Source: Arthrobacter globiformis (GTDB lineage Bacteria; Actinomycetota; Actinomycetes; Actinomycetales; Micrococcaceae). From it: DNA of 64,000 bases. Positions 51,377-59,874 of the stretch are shown here, piece after piece. The notes beneath the pieces are model-generated. The model was not told the origin of the DNA. It searched no databases and saw only the letters and a program-made list of their open reading frames with translations. The translations under genes were made by a program, and so were the position numbers. Position 1 is the first letter of the stretch, and the number at the start of each line of letters is the position of its first letter. The stretch is from assembly GCF_030815865.1 (NCBI RefSeq), contig NZ_JAUSXI010000001.1:124001-188000 (forward strand), written 5' to 3'.

Positions 51377-51406
51377 AACGCCCGCTGCGACTGGCTGTCG
51401 GGCGTT
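51377..51406. terminator. Terminator between CGNR gene and small membrane-protein gene
   Basis: Stem AACGCCCG (51377-51384) / CGGGCGTT (51399-51406). On the minus strand it is followed by TTTTTATG, giving the T run for the 51405-51806 gene; it can also stop the plus-strand CGNR transcript. Confidence 0.7.
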
Positions 51407-51806
51407 AGGAAGCTCCGCCGTCGGGCCCGGACTCACCGGTTCCAGCCGTACCCGGGGCATCCGGACGGCGCTGGGTTCCCTTATTTTGGGTTCCCTGAGT
51501 CCCGTGGCCGCCGTGCCCTTGCGAGGACTTCTTGGCCGAGCTCAGGTTCACGCCGGAGCCTTTACCCAGGTGGGAGGCGTTGTCCTTGTAGCTCATGGAC
51601 AGCATCGCGGCGATGACGAGGGTGACTATGAAGGCGATGCCGGCGGCGGTGAAGGCCAGGTCGAACCGCGGCGAACGGGCACTTCCGCCGGAGGCGAAGA
51701 TCAGCACCGCGAAGAACGCCACGACAGCCCAGAAGGCGGAGAACATCAGGGGTCCCTTGACCGAGGTCCGCAGATTGCGCGGTTCTCCTGGTTTCTGGTG
51801 TGCCAA
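51405..51806 (-). CDS. Two-helix membrane protein with Gly/Gln-rich tail
   Basis: 133 residues. Two hydrophobic helices (LMFSAFWAVVAFFAVLIFA and LAFTAAGIAFIVTLVIAAML) followed by a polar, low-complexity cytoplasmic or external tail (SSQGHGGHGTQGTQNKGTQR). Resembles small actinobacterial membrane proteins of unknown role. 112 bp downstream of the next membrane protein on the same strand. Confidence 0.65.
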   Translation of the reverse strand: MAHQKPGEPRNLRTSVKGPLMFSAFWAVVAFFAVLIFASGGSARSPRFDLAFTAAGIAFIVTLVIAAMLSMSYKDNASHLGKGSGVNLSSAKKSSQGHGGHGTQGTQNKGTQRRPDAPGTAGTGESGPDGGAS

Positions 51807-51918
51807 GGTGATTCCTCCCGTGCGGGCGGCGCGATGCGGCGTGCCCGCTGTGCTGTGTGCTGGTCCTGAAGGGTGCTGGCAGCCAAAGGCTGTTCTACAA
51901 GGAGTAGAACCCTTGGTA

Positions 51919-52512
51919 CTAGTTTACGGCCTTTGACGCGCCGGCCCGCGCATCGTGCCGGAGCGAGAGGCCTGCCAGGATCCAGAGCACGCCCGAAATG
52001 ATGGCGCCGCCGCCGGCAACGCCCAATAGCGCATGCGGGCCAAGCCCCACGAAGAACGGCAGGGTGCCGGCCGTGCCCAGCCCGATGATTCCGGAGGCCA
52101 GCCAGTCGCGGGCCAGGACATGCCGCCCGCGGAACCTGATGCCCAGATACAGCTCGGCGGCCGACGCCACGGCCAGCCCCACAGCGCCAATCACTGTGAA
52201 TACCAGGCTGCCCTGGAGGAACAGCAGGGCCACGCCGGCACCGGTCAGGGCAGCTCCCGCGGCGGAAAGAATGCGGCCGGCAGGCGCCTCGCGGCGGAAA
52301 CCGGTCTGCGGAATGCCCCAGAGCAGGATCAGGCCGGTGGCCAGCAGGTACACCCCGCCCGCCAGCGACATTCCGGTCACGGAAGGAGCCGCCCAGAACA
52401 CGGTCAAGGCACCGAAGACCAGTGCGGCGGCGGCCCGCAGCAGGGCGGGCTTCCACAGCTCCCCCGAGGGGGCAGGCACGTCAGATTCAGCAGGGTTAGC
52501 GGGGGAAGTCAC
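51919..52512 (-). CDS. Predicted integral membrane protein, HdeD/DUF308-like
   Basis: 197 residues with about six hydrophobic helices in three hairpins (LRAAAALVFGALTVFWAAP, VYLLATGLILLWGI, VFTVIGAVGLAVASAAELYL, IIGLGTAGTLPFFVGL, IISGVLWILAGLSL). The helix pattern recalls the HdeD/DUF308 family, but I see no decisive motif. 48 bp after the MATE gene's far end on the same strand. Confidence 0.6.
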   Translation of the reverse strand: MTSPANPAESDVPAPSGELWKPALLRAAAALVFGALTVFWAAPSVTGMSLAGGVYLLATGLILLWGIPQTGFRREAPAGRILSAAGAALTGAGVALLFLQGSLVFTVIGAVGLAVASAAELYLGIRFRGRHVLARDWLASGIIGLGTAGTLPFFVGLGPHALLGVAGGGAIISGVLWILAGLSLRHDARAGASKAVN

Positions 52513-52560
52513 CGCTCCAGTTTAGTGCGCCAGGCTGTGCCGGCGAATCCAGGCCGCAAG

Positions 52561-53913
52561 CTATGAGCCGAGCACCATCCAGCGGTCTGTCCTGGCCCGC
52601 AGCCCCAGCGTCAGGCCGCGGGCGCACATGTAGCCCAGCGAAAAGGCCACCCACACCCACACCAGCGCCGCCGCGCCGTCGGCCCCGGCCAGCGGCACCG
52701 CAAGCAGCAGCGGAAGGTACACCGCAAGATTCACGACGCCGGCAATCGCCAGATACTTCGCGTCGCCGGCCCCGATCAGCACCCCGTCCAGGACGAACAC
52801 GTACCCGGCCAGGGGCTGGCCCGCGGCCAGTACCCACAGTGCCGCGGTCAGGACCGACTGGACGCCGGCGTCGGGCGTGAAGAGGGCCCCTGCGAACGGG
52901 GCCGCCACGGCGAGCAGCACGCCGGTGGCCACACCAAAGCCGGTACCCCAGCGGGTCATGGTCCGGGTCAGGGTCCGCGCCTTGGCGGGGTTGGAGGCTC
53001 CCAGCTCCTTGCCGATCAGCGCCTGCGCGGCGATGGCCAGGGCGTCCAGTGCGAAGGCGAGGAAGGTGAAGACTGTCATGGCCAGCTGGTGCGCAGCCAG
53101 GTTCACGGCACCCTGGGCCGTGACCACGAGCACGGTGGCGAGGATGGCGATGCGGAGGCTCAGGGTGCGCAGCATGAGCCAGGAGCCCACCTTGGTCATG
53201 GCCCGGATCCCATGCCAGTCGGGCAGCAGGCTGACGCCGTGGTGCCGGGCGTTGCGCTGCACCATTACCAGATACACCGCGGCCATGGCCCACTGCGCGA
53301 TGCTGGTTCCCACAGCAGACCCGACGACGGACAGTCCGAGTCCGTAAACCAGCACCAGGTTCAGCACGATGTTCAGCGTGAATCCCGCCGTGGCCACCAC
53401 CAATGGTGTCCGGGTGTCCTGCAGCCCCCTCAGCACGCCCGTGCCGGCGAAGATCAGCAGCATCGCGACCAGCCCGGGCATGGACCAGCGCAGGTAGTCC
53501 ACGGCGAAGGTGCGGATCTCCGGGCTCGGGCCCATGAGCCCGATCAGCGGCTCCGCGGCGAGGAAGCCAGCCAGCGCCAGAGCAGTCCCGAGCAACAAGG
53601 CAAGCCAGACGCCGTCGCGCCCGGCAGCAAGTGCCCTTCCGATTTGGCCATCCCCCACCGCGCGCGCCACGGCAGGGGTGGTGGAGTACGCCAGGAAAAC
53701 CATCAGCCCCACCGCGGTGTGCAGCACCGCCGAGGCCAGCCCCACACCGGCCAACTGGGCAACGCCCAGATGTCCCACAATGGCCGAGTCGGCCAGCAGA
53801 AAGAGCGGTTCCGCGATCAGCGCGCCGAAGGCGGGAACGGCAAGCCGGAGGATTTCACGGCCGTGACTGTCGGGCTTGGGAGTGGAAACGGCGGCGGAAG
53901 GCGATGGGGGCAC
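52561..53913 (-). CDS. MATE-family efflux transporter (DinF subgroup)
   Basis: 450 residues and about twelve helices. MATE signatures: LRLAVPAFGALIAEPLFLLA, ADSAIVGHLGVAQLAGVGLA and, in the second half, ALDALAIAAQALIGKELGAS. DinF-type members export cationic drugs or metabolites with H+ or Na+ exchange. The start GTG/ATG region is preceded by a short Pro/Ser N-terminus. Divergent from DoxX (156 bp, no recognisable operator). Confidence 0.9.
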   Translation of the reverse strand: MPPSPSAAVSTPKPDSHGREILRLAVPAFGALIAEPLFLLADSAIVGHLGVAQLAGVGLASAVLHTAVGLMVFLAYSTTPAVARAVGDGQIGRALAAGRDGVWLALLLGTALALAGFLAAEPLIGLMGPSPEIRTFAVDYLRWSMPGLVAMLLIFAGTGVLRGLQDTRTPLVVATAGFTLNIVLNLVLVYGLGLSVVGSAVGTSIAQWAMAAVYLVMVQRNARHHGVSLLPDWHGIRAMTKVGSWLMLRTLSLRIAILATVLVVTAQGAVNLAAHQLAMTVFTFLAFALDALAIAAQALIGKELGASNPAKARTLTRTMTRWGTGFGVATGVLLAVAAPFAGALFTPDAGVQSVLTAALWVLAAGQPLAGYVFVLDGVLIGAGDAKYLAIAGVVNLAVYLPLLLAVPLAGADGAAALVWVWVAFSLGYMCARGLTLGLRARTDRWMVLGS

Positions 53914-54069
53914 GGAGTCAGCCTAGCCGCCGCCGAAAAGATAACCACGACACATTAGTTGACACTTCAACGAAAGTTCGGGACAGTGGAAGGGAAGCTT
54001 CACCCAACGCGCTCCGGACCGCGTGCCCAAAAGAGACAACCCCAATCGAACCGAACGGTGAGAATCTCC

Positions 54070-54504
54070 ATGAACCAGTCCACCCAGACCACCACAGCCC
54101 TGACGATCCTGCGAGTGATCGCGGGATTCCTCTTCGCCGCGCACGGCTGGCAGAAGTTCAGCGAATTCACCATCGCCGGGACGCAGGCATCCTTCGCCAA
54201 GATGGGGGTTCCGGCCGCTGAGGTCGCCGCCCCAGTCGTCGCCACCCTGGAGTTGGTGGGCGGCATTGCCCTCATCCTCGGCGTGCTGACCCGCGTCTTC
54301 GCCGCCCTGCTCGCCCTGGACATGCTTGGCGCCCTCTTCCTGGTCCATGCCTCGGCCGGAGTCTTCGTCGCCACCGGCGGCTACGAGCTGGTTCTCCTGC
54401 TTGCAGCCGGGGCAGCGGCCATCGCCCTTGCCGGAGCCGGCCGCTTCTCGGCTGACGCAGCTCTGTTCGGCCGCAGCAACTCGAAGCTCAAGGTTCTCGC
54501 GTAA
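54070..54504 (+). CDS. DoxX-family membrane protein
   Basis: 144 residues with four helices. DoxX signature near the N-terminus (LRVIAGFLFAAHGWQKFSEF) and VATLELVGGIALILGVLTRV. DoxX/SURF4-like proteins are linked to redox and thiol stress, function not settled. Start ATG 54070; the frame extends upstream without similarity. A strong terminator follows. Confidence 0.9.
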   Translation: MNQSTQTTTALTILRVIAGFLFAAHGWQKFSEFTIAGTQASFAKMGVPAAEVAAPVVATLELVGGIALILGVLTRVFAALLALDMLGALFLVHASAGVFVATGGYELVLLLAAGAAAIALAGAGRFSADAALFGRSNSKLKVLA

Positions 54505-54556
54505 CCTTCCCAGGCTGCAGCACTGCTCCAGAGCGGTGACTGTCCAGGATACGACG

Positions 54557-54619
54557 ACGACGGCGGCTGCTCGCCCGGCACTTCAGTGCCCGGTGGGCGG
54601 CCGCCGTCGTTTTGTTTTA
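54557..54619 (+). terminator. Rho-independent terminator of doxX
   Basis: Outer stem ACGACGGCGGC (54557-54567) / GCCGCCGTCGT (54600-54610) with an inner CCCGGCAC-TTCA-GTGCCCGG hairpin, followed by TTTTGTTTTATTGTTTTT. A strong intrinsic terminator for the plus strand, between doxX and the convergent zinc-chaperone gene. Confidence 0.85.
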
Positions 54620-54660
54620 TTGTTTTTGGCCGGTTGTTGTTCGTTCAGCCGGTCAGTTAA

Positions 54661-56076
54661 TCAGCCGGTGACACCCGTCAGCTCATCCGGCGTGTGAACC
54701 AGCATTGCCGTGCGGACGGTCTTGCCCGTCTTCAGGTCAACGGCGTGGAGTTCCCGCGTTGCCGGCTCGGTTACATAGGCGGTAGATCCCTGGACGTACA
54801 GGGTTGGCCGGGGGTCCTGCCACGCCTCAGGCTCCTGCCAGGCGGCAATGACGGGGATCGTAGACACGGTGGCGCCTGTCACCGGGTTGAGGACGTGCAG
54901 CGCGCCGTCCGTACCGAGGACCAGCGCTTCCCCGGCCGGCCCGCGCCCCAGCGACCGGAACGAATAGCTCGTACCGAGTTCCACCAGCTTCAGGGCCTTC
55001 GTATCCGTGTTCACCAGCGAAATCCTGGTAGGCCGCTCCAGGACCGCGTCTTTGTCCACCTTGTAGTCCCCGAGCACCACGGGCGACGCCGGTGAACCGG
55101 CCTGGTTGCCCATCCGGCCGTAGGCATCAGGACTGGACACCTTGGAGAACTTGCCGTCCCTGAACACCAGCATCCCGTCCTCACATCCGAAAATCACGGT
55201 GTTTTCGCCAGCCACTGCCTCGCCATGGACCCCGGGGCAGTTCTGGCTGCGGACGATCTCCTTGCGGTCCCAGCCCGTCTCCCCGGACGAACCCGCACTC
55301 CCGGAAGAACCCGTGGCCGGCCCCAGGAGGGCCACGGCGTTGCGGGCCTCCTCGTCCCCCACCGTCACCAGCAGCTTGCCGTCCTCCAGCTCCACCGCCA
55401 CGCCGTGGTGGGCCTCGGGCGCCGTGTAGGTCGTCGTCTCCGGAAGGCCGTCCCCCGACAGCTCTCCGAGGGCTGCCGACTCAAAGGACTCCACCTTGCC
55501 GGACCCGTCGCTGAACAGGACGGTCCTTCCGGCGTGCCGTACCACGTGGCCAGGCTTGCTCGCCTCGAATGCTTGATCCGTCAGTGTGGGCCGGGCAGCG
55601 TAGGAGTGGCCGTGGTCGCCGTGCCGCTCGGTCCAGACGCCGGCGTCGAGGACGCGGAACGAGTCGCCCGCCGCCACCAGGACGTGACGGCCGTCCCCTG
55701 CAGGGCTGATGCGGTTGTAGCCCTCCAGCTCAACGCCCGCCGCTACGGGCTCAAGGGTTGCGGCGTCCAGCACTCCGACGCCGCCAGCGTAGGTGTAGAC
55801 CAGGCGCGGCTTAGGGGCGCGAAGCTCCGTGGGTTCTGCGTTCGCGACGTTCTGGGAAGTGCTGGCAGAACTTTCGGCCGTCTCCTGTCCCGGGCTTCCT
55901 GCGCAGCCGGACAGGAGGAGAGCAGCTCCGCAGGCTGCCACCACCCGGACTGCGTGCGGCCTTGTGAACGGTTGAGTGAAGGGCCCGGTGACAGGCGCGC
56001 TGGTGCGGCCGCGCCAGCGCGTCGTAGGTCGGGCAGCAAGAAGTCGGGCAGGAATGACTGGTCGTCTTGATAACAT
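54661..56076 (-). CDS. aztD: AztD-like zinc metallochaperone, lipoprotein
   Basis: 471 residues from ATG 56076. Lipobox LLLSGCAG with Cys58 after an unusually long basic N-region. The mature part is an all-beta propeller: TYAGGVGVLDAATLEP, VLDAGVWTERHGDHGHSYAA (His/Asp metal loop), EAHHGVAVELEDGK, QNCPGVHGEAVAGE, VFGCEDGMLV, DAYGRMGNQAGSPASPVVLG. These segments match AztD, the extracellular zinc chaperone of the AztABC importer. The aztABC genes are not in the window. A Zur-type palindrome overlaps the region just before the start, so it is probably zinc-repressed. Confidence 0.85.
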   Translation of the reverse strand: MLSRRPVIPARLLAARPTTRWRGRTSAPVTGPFTQPFTRPHAVRVVAACGAALLLSGCAGSPGQETAESSASTSQNVANAEPTELRAPKPRLVYTYAGGVGVLDAATLEPVAAGVELEGYNRISPAGDGRHVLVAAGDSFRVLDAGVWTERHGDHGHSYAARPTLTDQAFEASKPGHVVRHAGRTVLFSDGSGKVESFESAALGELSGDGLPETTTYTAPEAHHGVAVELEDGKLLVTVGDEEARNAVALLGPATGSSGSAGSSGETGWDRKEIVRSQNCPGVHGEAVAGENTVIFGCEDGMLVFRDGKFSKVSSPDAYGRMGNQAGSPASPVVLGDYKVDKDAVLERPTRISLVNTDTKALKLVELGTSYSFRSLGRGPAGEALVLGTDGALHVLNPVTGATVSTIPVIAAWQEPEAWQDPRPTLYVQGSTAYVTEPATRELHAVDLKTGKTVRTAMLVHTPDELTGVTG

Positions 56077-56081
56077 GACAC

Positions 56082-56099
56082 TAATGATAATCATTATTA
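56082..56099. promoter_or_regulatory. Zur-type operator upstream of aztD
   Basis: TAATGATAATCATTATTA, a near-perfect palindrome (AATGAT/ATCATT halves) of the Fur/Zur type, in GC-rich surroundings. It lies 5 bp upstream of the aztD start chosen here and 128 bp from the thioesterase start on the other strand. Assigned to Zur because AztD is a zinc protein; Fur or Mur cannot be excluded from the sequence. Confidence 0.75.
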
Positions 56100-56227
56100 A
56101 TAGTGGCCGCGCCACTTCTTCCCGTTCATGACGCCGGATGCAGAGACCACCCGGGCTTGTGGCGCGCGGGAGCGCGTTTGTGAAGGCCCGGATCTGCCTG
56201 CAGGACAGCGGTCAGTAAACTGCGACC

Positions 56228-57202
56228 ATGAGCGAGACTGCCGCCAACTCCGTAACCCTCCGCTTCCTTGCCGCCCCCATGGACGTGGGCCACAGCGGAT
56301 CCGTTGACGCGGGAACGGTGCTCGAGTGGGTGGACAAGGCGGCATATGCGGCCGCAGTGGGCTGGGCCAAGTCCTACTGCGTCACCGCCTACGTGGGAAA
56401 CATCCACTTCGCAGACCCGGTGAACATCGGCGACATGGTGGAGGTGACGGCCACCATCGTCTATACGGGCCGCTCCTCCATGCATATCCGTACAGTGGTC
56501 TCGTCCGGGGACCCCAAGGGTGGGCCGGCCACCATGCGGAGCCAGTGCATGGTGATCTTTGTGGCGGTTGGCGAGGACGGGAAACCCATCCCGGTAAAGC
56601 AGTTCGAGCCGATAACGGCGGAAGAACTGGAACAGCGGGACCACGCCCTGGCACGGATCGGTATCCGTGAGCAGATCGTCGAAGCCATGAGCGGCCAGGA
56701 ATATACCGACGCCGGCACCGCCGAGCGCGTCGTCCTGCGGTTCATGGCGGCGCCCACCGACGTGAACTGGGGCGGAAAAGTCCACGGCGGCATCGTGATG
56801 AAGTGGATCGATGAGGCGGCATATGTCTGCGCCTCTCGCTACTGCGGCCGGGATACGGTTGCTGTCTTCTCCGGTGGAGTCCGCTTTTACCGGCCGCTGC
56901 TGATTGGCCACGTGGTGGAGGTGGAGGCCCGGCTGGTCTATACGGGCACCAAGGGCATGCACGTTGCCGTACATGTCCGCTCCGGGGACCCCAAGGGCCG
57001 TGAACTGAACCTAACCACTTACTGCCTCACCGTGATGGTTGCCCGCGACGCCGAGGGCACCTCGATCCCCATCCCTGCATGGACCCCCGTGTCCGAGGAG
57101 GACAAGCGGCTCCACGCCCATGCGCGGGAGCTCCTGGAGATCAGGGCAGCAGCCCCGGGGAACAGGCTGCCCAACCACCTGCTGCAGTCGCAACCGCACT
57201 AG
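56228..57202 (+). CDS. Acyl-CoA thioesterase, tandem hotdog domains
   Basis: 324 residues with two hotdog (BFIT/YciA-type) domains: residues 8-150 (LRFLAAPMDVGHSGSVDAGT, EWVDKAAYAAAVGW) and 165-305 (LRFMAAPTDVNWGGKVHGGI, MKWIDEAAYVCAS). In the second domain the catalytic-type sequence is complete (NWGGKVHGG, WIDEAAY); in the first the Asp of WIDEA is replaced (WVDKA), so that half may be structural. Hydrolyses acyl-CoA. Stand-alone; divergent from aztD. Confidence 0.9.
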   Translation: MSETAANSVTLRFLAAPMDVGHSGSVDAGTVLEWVDKAAYAAAVGWAKSYCVTAYVGNIHFADPVNIGDMVEVTATIVYTGRSSMHIRTVVSSGDPKGGPATMRSQCMVIFVAVGEDGKPIPVKQFEPITAEELEQRDHALARIGIREQIVEAMSGQEYTDAGTAERVVLRFMAAPTDVNWGGKVHGGIVMKWIDEAAYVCASRYCGRDTVAVFSGGVRFYRPLLIGHVVEVEARLVYTGTKGMHVAVHVRSGDPKGRELNLTTYCLTVMVARDAEGTSIPIPAWTPVSEEDKRLHAHARELLEIRAAAPGNRLPNHLLQSQPH

Positions 57203-57287
57203 CAGCGGCGGCCTGCGCTGTTTCTCAAGGAAGCCGTTCCTCACGGAAACCTGTTCCCACGGAACGCCGGGCCGGAACCAGCGCAGC

Positions 57288-58675
57288 CTAGAAGCCGCCA
57301 CCGCCTCCGGCATCCCCCGCCATGTTGGCGAACCGCGAGTAGTGGCCCTGGAAGGCCACAACAATGTCCTTGGTGGGGCCGTTACGGTGCTTGGCGATGA
57401 GGATGTCCGCCTCGCCGGCACGCGGCGACTCTTTGTCATAGACGTCTTCACGGTGCAGCAGGATCACCATGTCGGCGTCCTGCTCGATGGACCCCGATTC
57501 ACGCAGGTCGGAGACCATGGGGCGCTTGTCCTGGCGCTGCTCAGAACCACGGTTCAGCTGCGACAGAGCAATGACGGGGACCTGAAGTTCCTTGGCCAGC
57601 AGCTTCAGCGCACGGGAGAACTCGGAGACTTCCTGCTGGCGGGATTCCACCTTCTTGCCCGAGCTCATGAGCTGCAGGTAGTCGAGGATCACGAGCTTGA
57701 GATCGTGCTGCTGCTTGAGTCGGCGGCACTTGGCCCGGATCTCCATGAGGGACATGTTGGGGCTGTCGTCAATGAACAGCGGGGCATCATTCATGCGCCC
57801 CATGGTGGTGGCGATCTTGGACCACTGCTCATCCTTGATGGTGCCCTTGCGGAGGTCCTGCAGGCCTATGGTGGCCTCGGCCGAGAGGAGGCGCATGGCG
57901 ATCTCGTTGCGCCCCATTTCGAGGGAAAACATCACGGTGGCGAGGTTGTTCTTGATCGCGGCCGAGCGGGCAAAGTCCAGCACAAAGGTTGACTTACCCA
58001 CGGCCGGCCGGGCGGCAATGACGATCATCTGGCCAGGATGCAGCCCGTGCGTCAGTTCGTCCAGCTCGTAGAAACCGGTGGGAACGCCCACCATGCCCTC
58101 GCCCCGGTGGCCGGAGGCCTCGATCTCATCCACCGTGGACTCCATGACATCCTTCAGGACGACGTAGTCCTCGGCTGTCCGGCGTTCGGCGACAGCGTAG
58201 ACCTCCGCCTGGGCCTGGTTCACCAGGTCTTCCACTTCGCCGTCCTGGCCGTAGCCGAGCTGCACGATCTTGGTGCCGGCGTTGACCAGCCGCCGAAGCA
58301 CGGCACGCTCGGCCACGATCTCGGCATAGTAGCCGGCGTTCGCGGCCGTGGGTACCGTCTGAATGAGTTCATGGAGGTAGGCCGGACCGCCGATCCGGTT
58401 GATCTCGCCGCGCTTCGTCAGCTCGTCGGACACCGTGACGGCATCCGCGGGTTCTCCGCGGCCGTAGAGGTCGATGACGGCCTCATAGATGGTTTCGTGG
58501 GCCGGGGGCGGTAGAAGTCCTGGCCGCGCAGGATCTCCACCACGTCCGCAATGGCGTCCTTGGAGAGCATCATGCCGCCCAGGACTGACTGTTCGGCGGG
58601 GATGTCCTGGGGAGGTTTACGGCTGCCTTCGGATCCGCGGGTACCTTCGATTGAGTCCAGGTGCGTAACTGACAA
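57288..58675 (-). CDS. dnaB: Replicative DNA helicase, frame broken near 58506
   Basis: About 462 residues. The start is a TTG at 58675 (LSVTHLDSIEGTRG) with GGAGG 8 bp upstream. N-terminal domain (DIPAEQSVLGGMMLSKDAIA, VEILRGQDFYRP), then after an indel in a C run (58504-58508 on the forward strand) AHETIYEAVIDLYGRGEPAD and the RecA domain: Walker A in ARPAVGKSTFVLDFA, LVILDYLQLMSSG (Walker B) and the arginine-finger region SGSIEQDADMVILLHR. No intein. The C-terminus is Gly-rich (MAGDAGGGGGF). Essential helicase, so the break is almost certainly a sequence error. Confidence 0.93.
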
Positions 58676-58839
58676 AGCTGCCGTCCTCCATTGTGTCCGC
58701 AGTCCGTGCAGGAGAACTGCGGCGCATGTGCCGTGTGCCGTGTGTGGGCCGCACAGCAAAGTCTGCTGCCCGGGCTAATGCAACTACACCAGCAGGCCCT
58801 GACATTTTTTGGTCCGGGCCATTGAACCCCAGCGACGCC

Positions 58840-59366
58840 TCATCCACAGGTTTTCCACAGGGCAGCACAAATCTTTCGGAGTCCAGCTGTCCGCCGGCTC
58901 CGGTGTTCAGGCCGGAAGGGAAAACTCACCCGAATGGGGTGTCTCCGCTACGTTAGCGCCCGGCTGCCCACTCACAAAGCCGACGGTTTCGCACCTCTGT
59001 GGATAACGTGTGCACAAGACACGGCTGCTTGTGCACAGCCTGTGGGCGAAGCTGTGGATAGAAATTTTCTTTTGGGCATATACGCGGTCTGACCTGCGGA
59101 AACGTCTGAATGCTCCTGTGGATGAAACTTATTTTTCTGCCAACCTTCATCCACAGCCTTAACCGTCCGCTGGGGATACCGGCCGGTAATTACAGCGCCG
59201 GAGGGCGTTTTCGCCCCCTGTATTCCCATCTTGTGATACGGATCACCGGCATATGTCTGGGACCGTCCCCGTATGCATGCCGCACGGACGAATCGTTGCG
59301 CTCAGGGTCATGGCCGGCATAACGGGCGAACCGCACCATGCGCAGCCGCGCATATGCTGTGGATAA
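58840..59366. other. Cluster of DnaA boxes upstream of dnaB
   Basis: The 717-bp gap 58676-59392 has no gene but many DnaA-box-like 9-mers. Perfect TTATCCACA boxes (as TGTGGATAA) lie at 58998 and 59358. One-mismatch boxes are at 58840 (TCATCCACA), 58851 (TTTTCCACA), 59009 (TGTGCACAA), 59029 (TTGTGCACA), 59053 (TGTGGATAG), 59117 (TGTGGATGA) and 59147 (TCATCCACA). AT-rich stretches (GAAATTTTCTTTTG near 59061, AAACTTATTTTTCTGCC near 59125) lie among them. This has the texture of a replication-origin or DnaA-titration locus, although no dnaA, dnaN or rpmH is in the window. Confidence 0.75.
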
Positions 59367-59392
59367 CGCGGATCTGGCGTTAAGCTCTAGGT

Positions 59393-59872
59393 ATGGGCGA
59401 CGTTCTGACAGTCTTGATTCCTGCCCTTATCCTCGCCGCAGCCCTCTGGGCCCTCGCTACGGCACTGAAGCCGCGTGATGGGGGCATGTCCGACGCGGAC
59501 CGCTACCAGCTGGATCTGGCAAGGCGTTCCCAAGCCCACTACGCAGCCCAGGTTCAGGCAGCTATGGCGGCCCGGGCACGCATGGAGGCGGCAACCCTGC
59601 CAAGCCAGAACCGGCAACAGCAGATCCAGCAGCATGACCATCGCCAGGCACTTCCGCCTGGCCACCCCGGCCACGATCCGGGCCACCGTGCTGACTACCC
59701 GCTCGGCTCGTACCCTGCGGCACTTGCGGCCGGGACCACATTGGACCCGCAGCTTGCGCTGCAGCTGCAGACATTGGTGCGCAACGGGCAGAAGCTCCAG
59801 GCCATAAGGCTTCTGCGCCAGGCCACCCATTCCAACCTCTTGACCGCCAAGCAATATGTAGATCGGCTGTAA
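59393..59872 (+). CDS. Membrane-anchored protein with L7/L12-like C-terminus, I
   Basis: 159 residues. One N-terminal membrane helix (MGDVLTVLIPALILAAALWA), a Gln/Ala-rich coiled stretch (RSQAHYAAQVQAAMAARARM), a His/Pro-rich linker and a C-terminal helical module (LVRNGQKLQAIRLLRQATHS, LTAKQYVDRL). The last 35 residues resemble helix-turn parts of the ribosomal L7/L12 C-terminal domain (KI.AIK.LR..T...L.EAK..V). Followed after 2 bp by a paralogue of the same plan. Function not known. Confidence 0.75.
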   Translation: MGDVLTVLIPALILAAALWALATALKPRDGGMSDADRYQLDLARRSQAHYAAQVQAAMAARARMEAATLPSQNRQQQIQQHDHRQALPPGHPGHDPGHRADYPLGSYPAALAAGTTLDPQLALQLQTLVRNGQKLQAIRLLRQATHSNLLTAKQYVDRL

Positions 59873-59874
59873 CC

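Noticed and set aside
51660..51690. Extra copy of the 17.2-kb repeat (GCGAACGGGCACTTCC) inside the small membrane-protein gene
   Set aside because: Only 16 bp match one arm, within coding sequence and without a partner arm; probably chance or at most a fragment.
58490..58520. Intein or programmed frameshift in dnaB
   Set aside because: No extra sequence is inserted and there is no slippery-site/pseudoknot signature; a simple indel in a C run is sufficient.
58676..59392. Calling this region oriC outright
   Set aside because: DnaA boxes are abundant, but dnaA, dnaN and rpmH are missing, and no GC-skew can be judged from one window.
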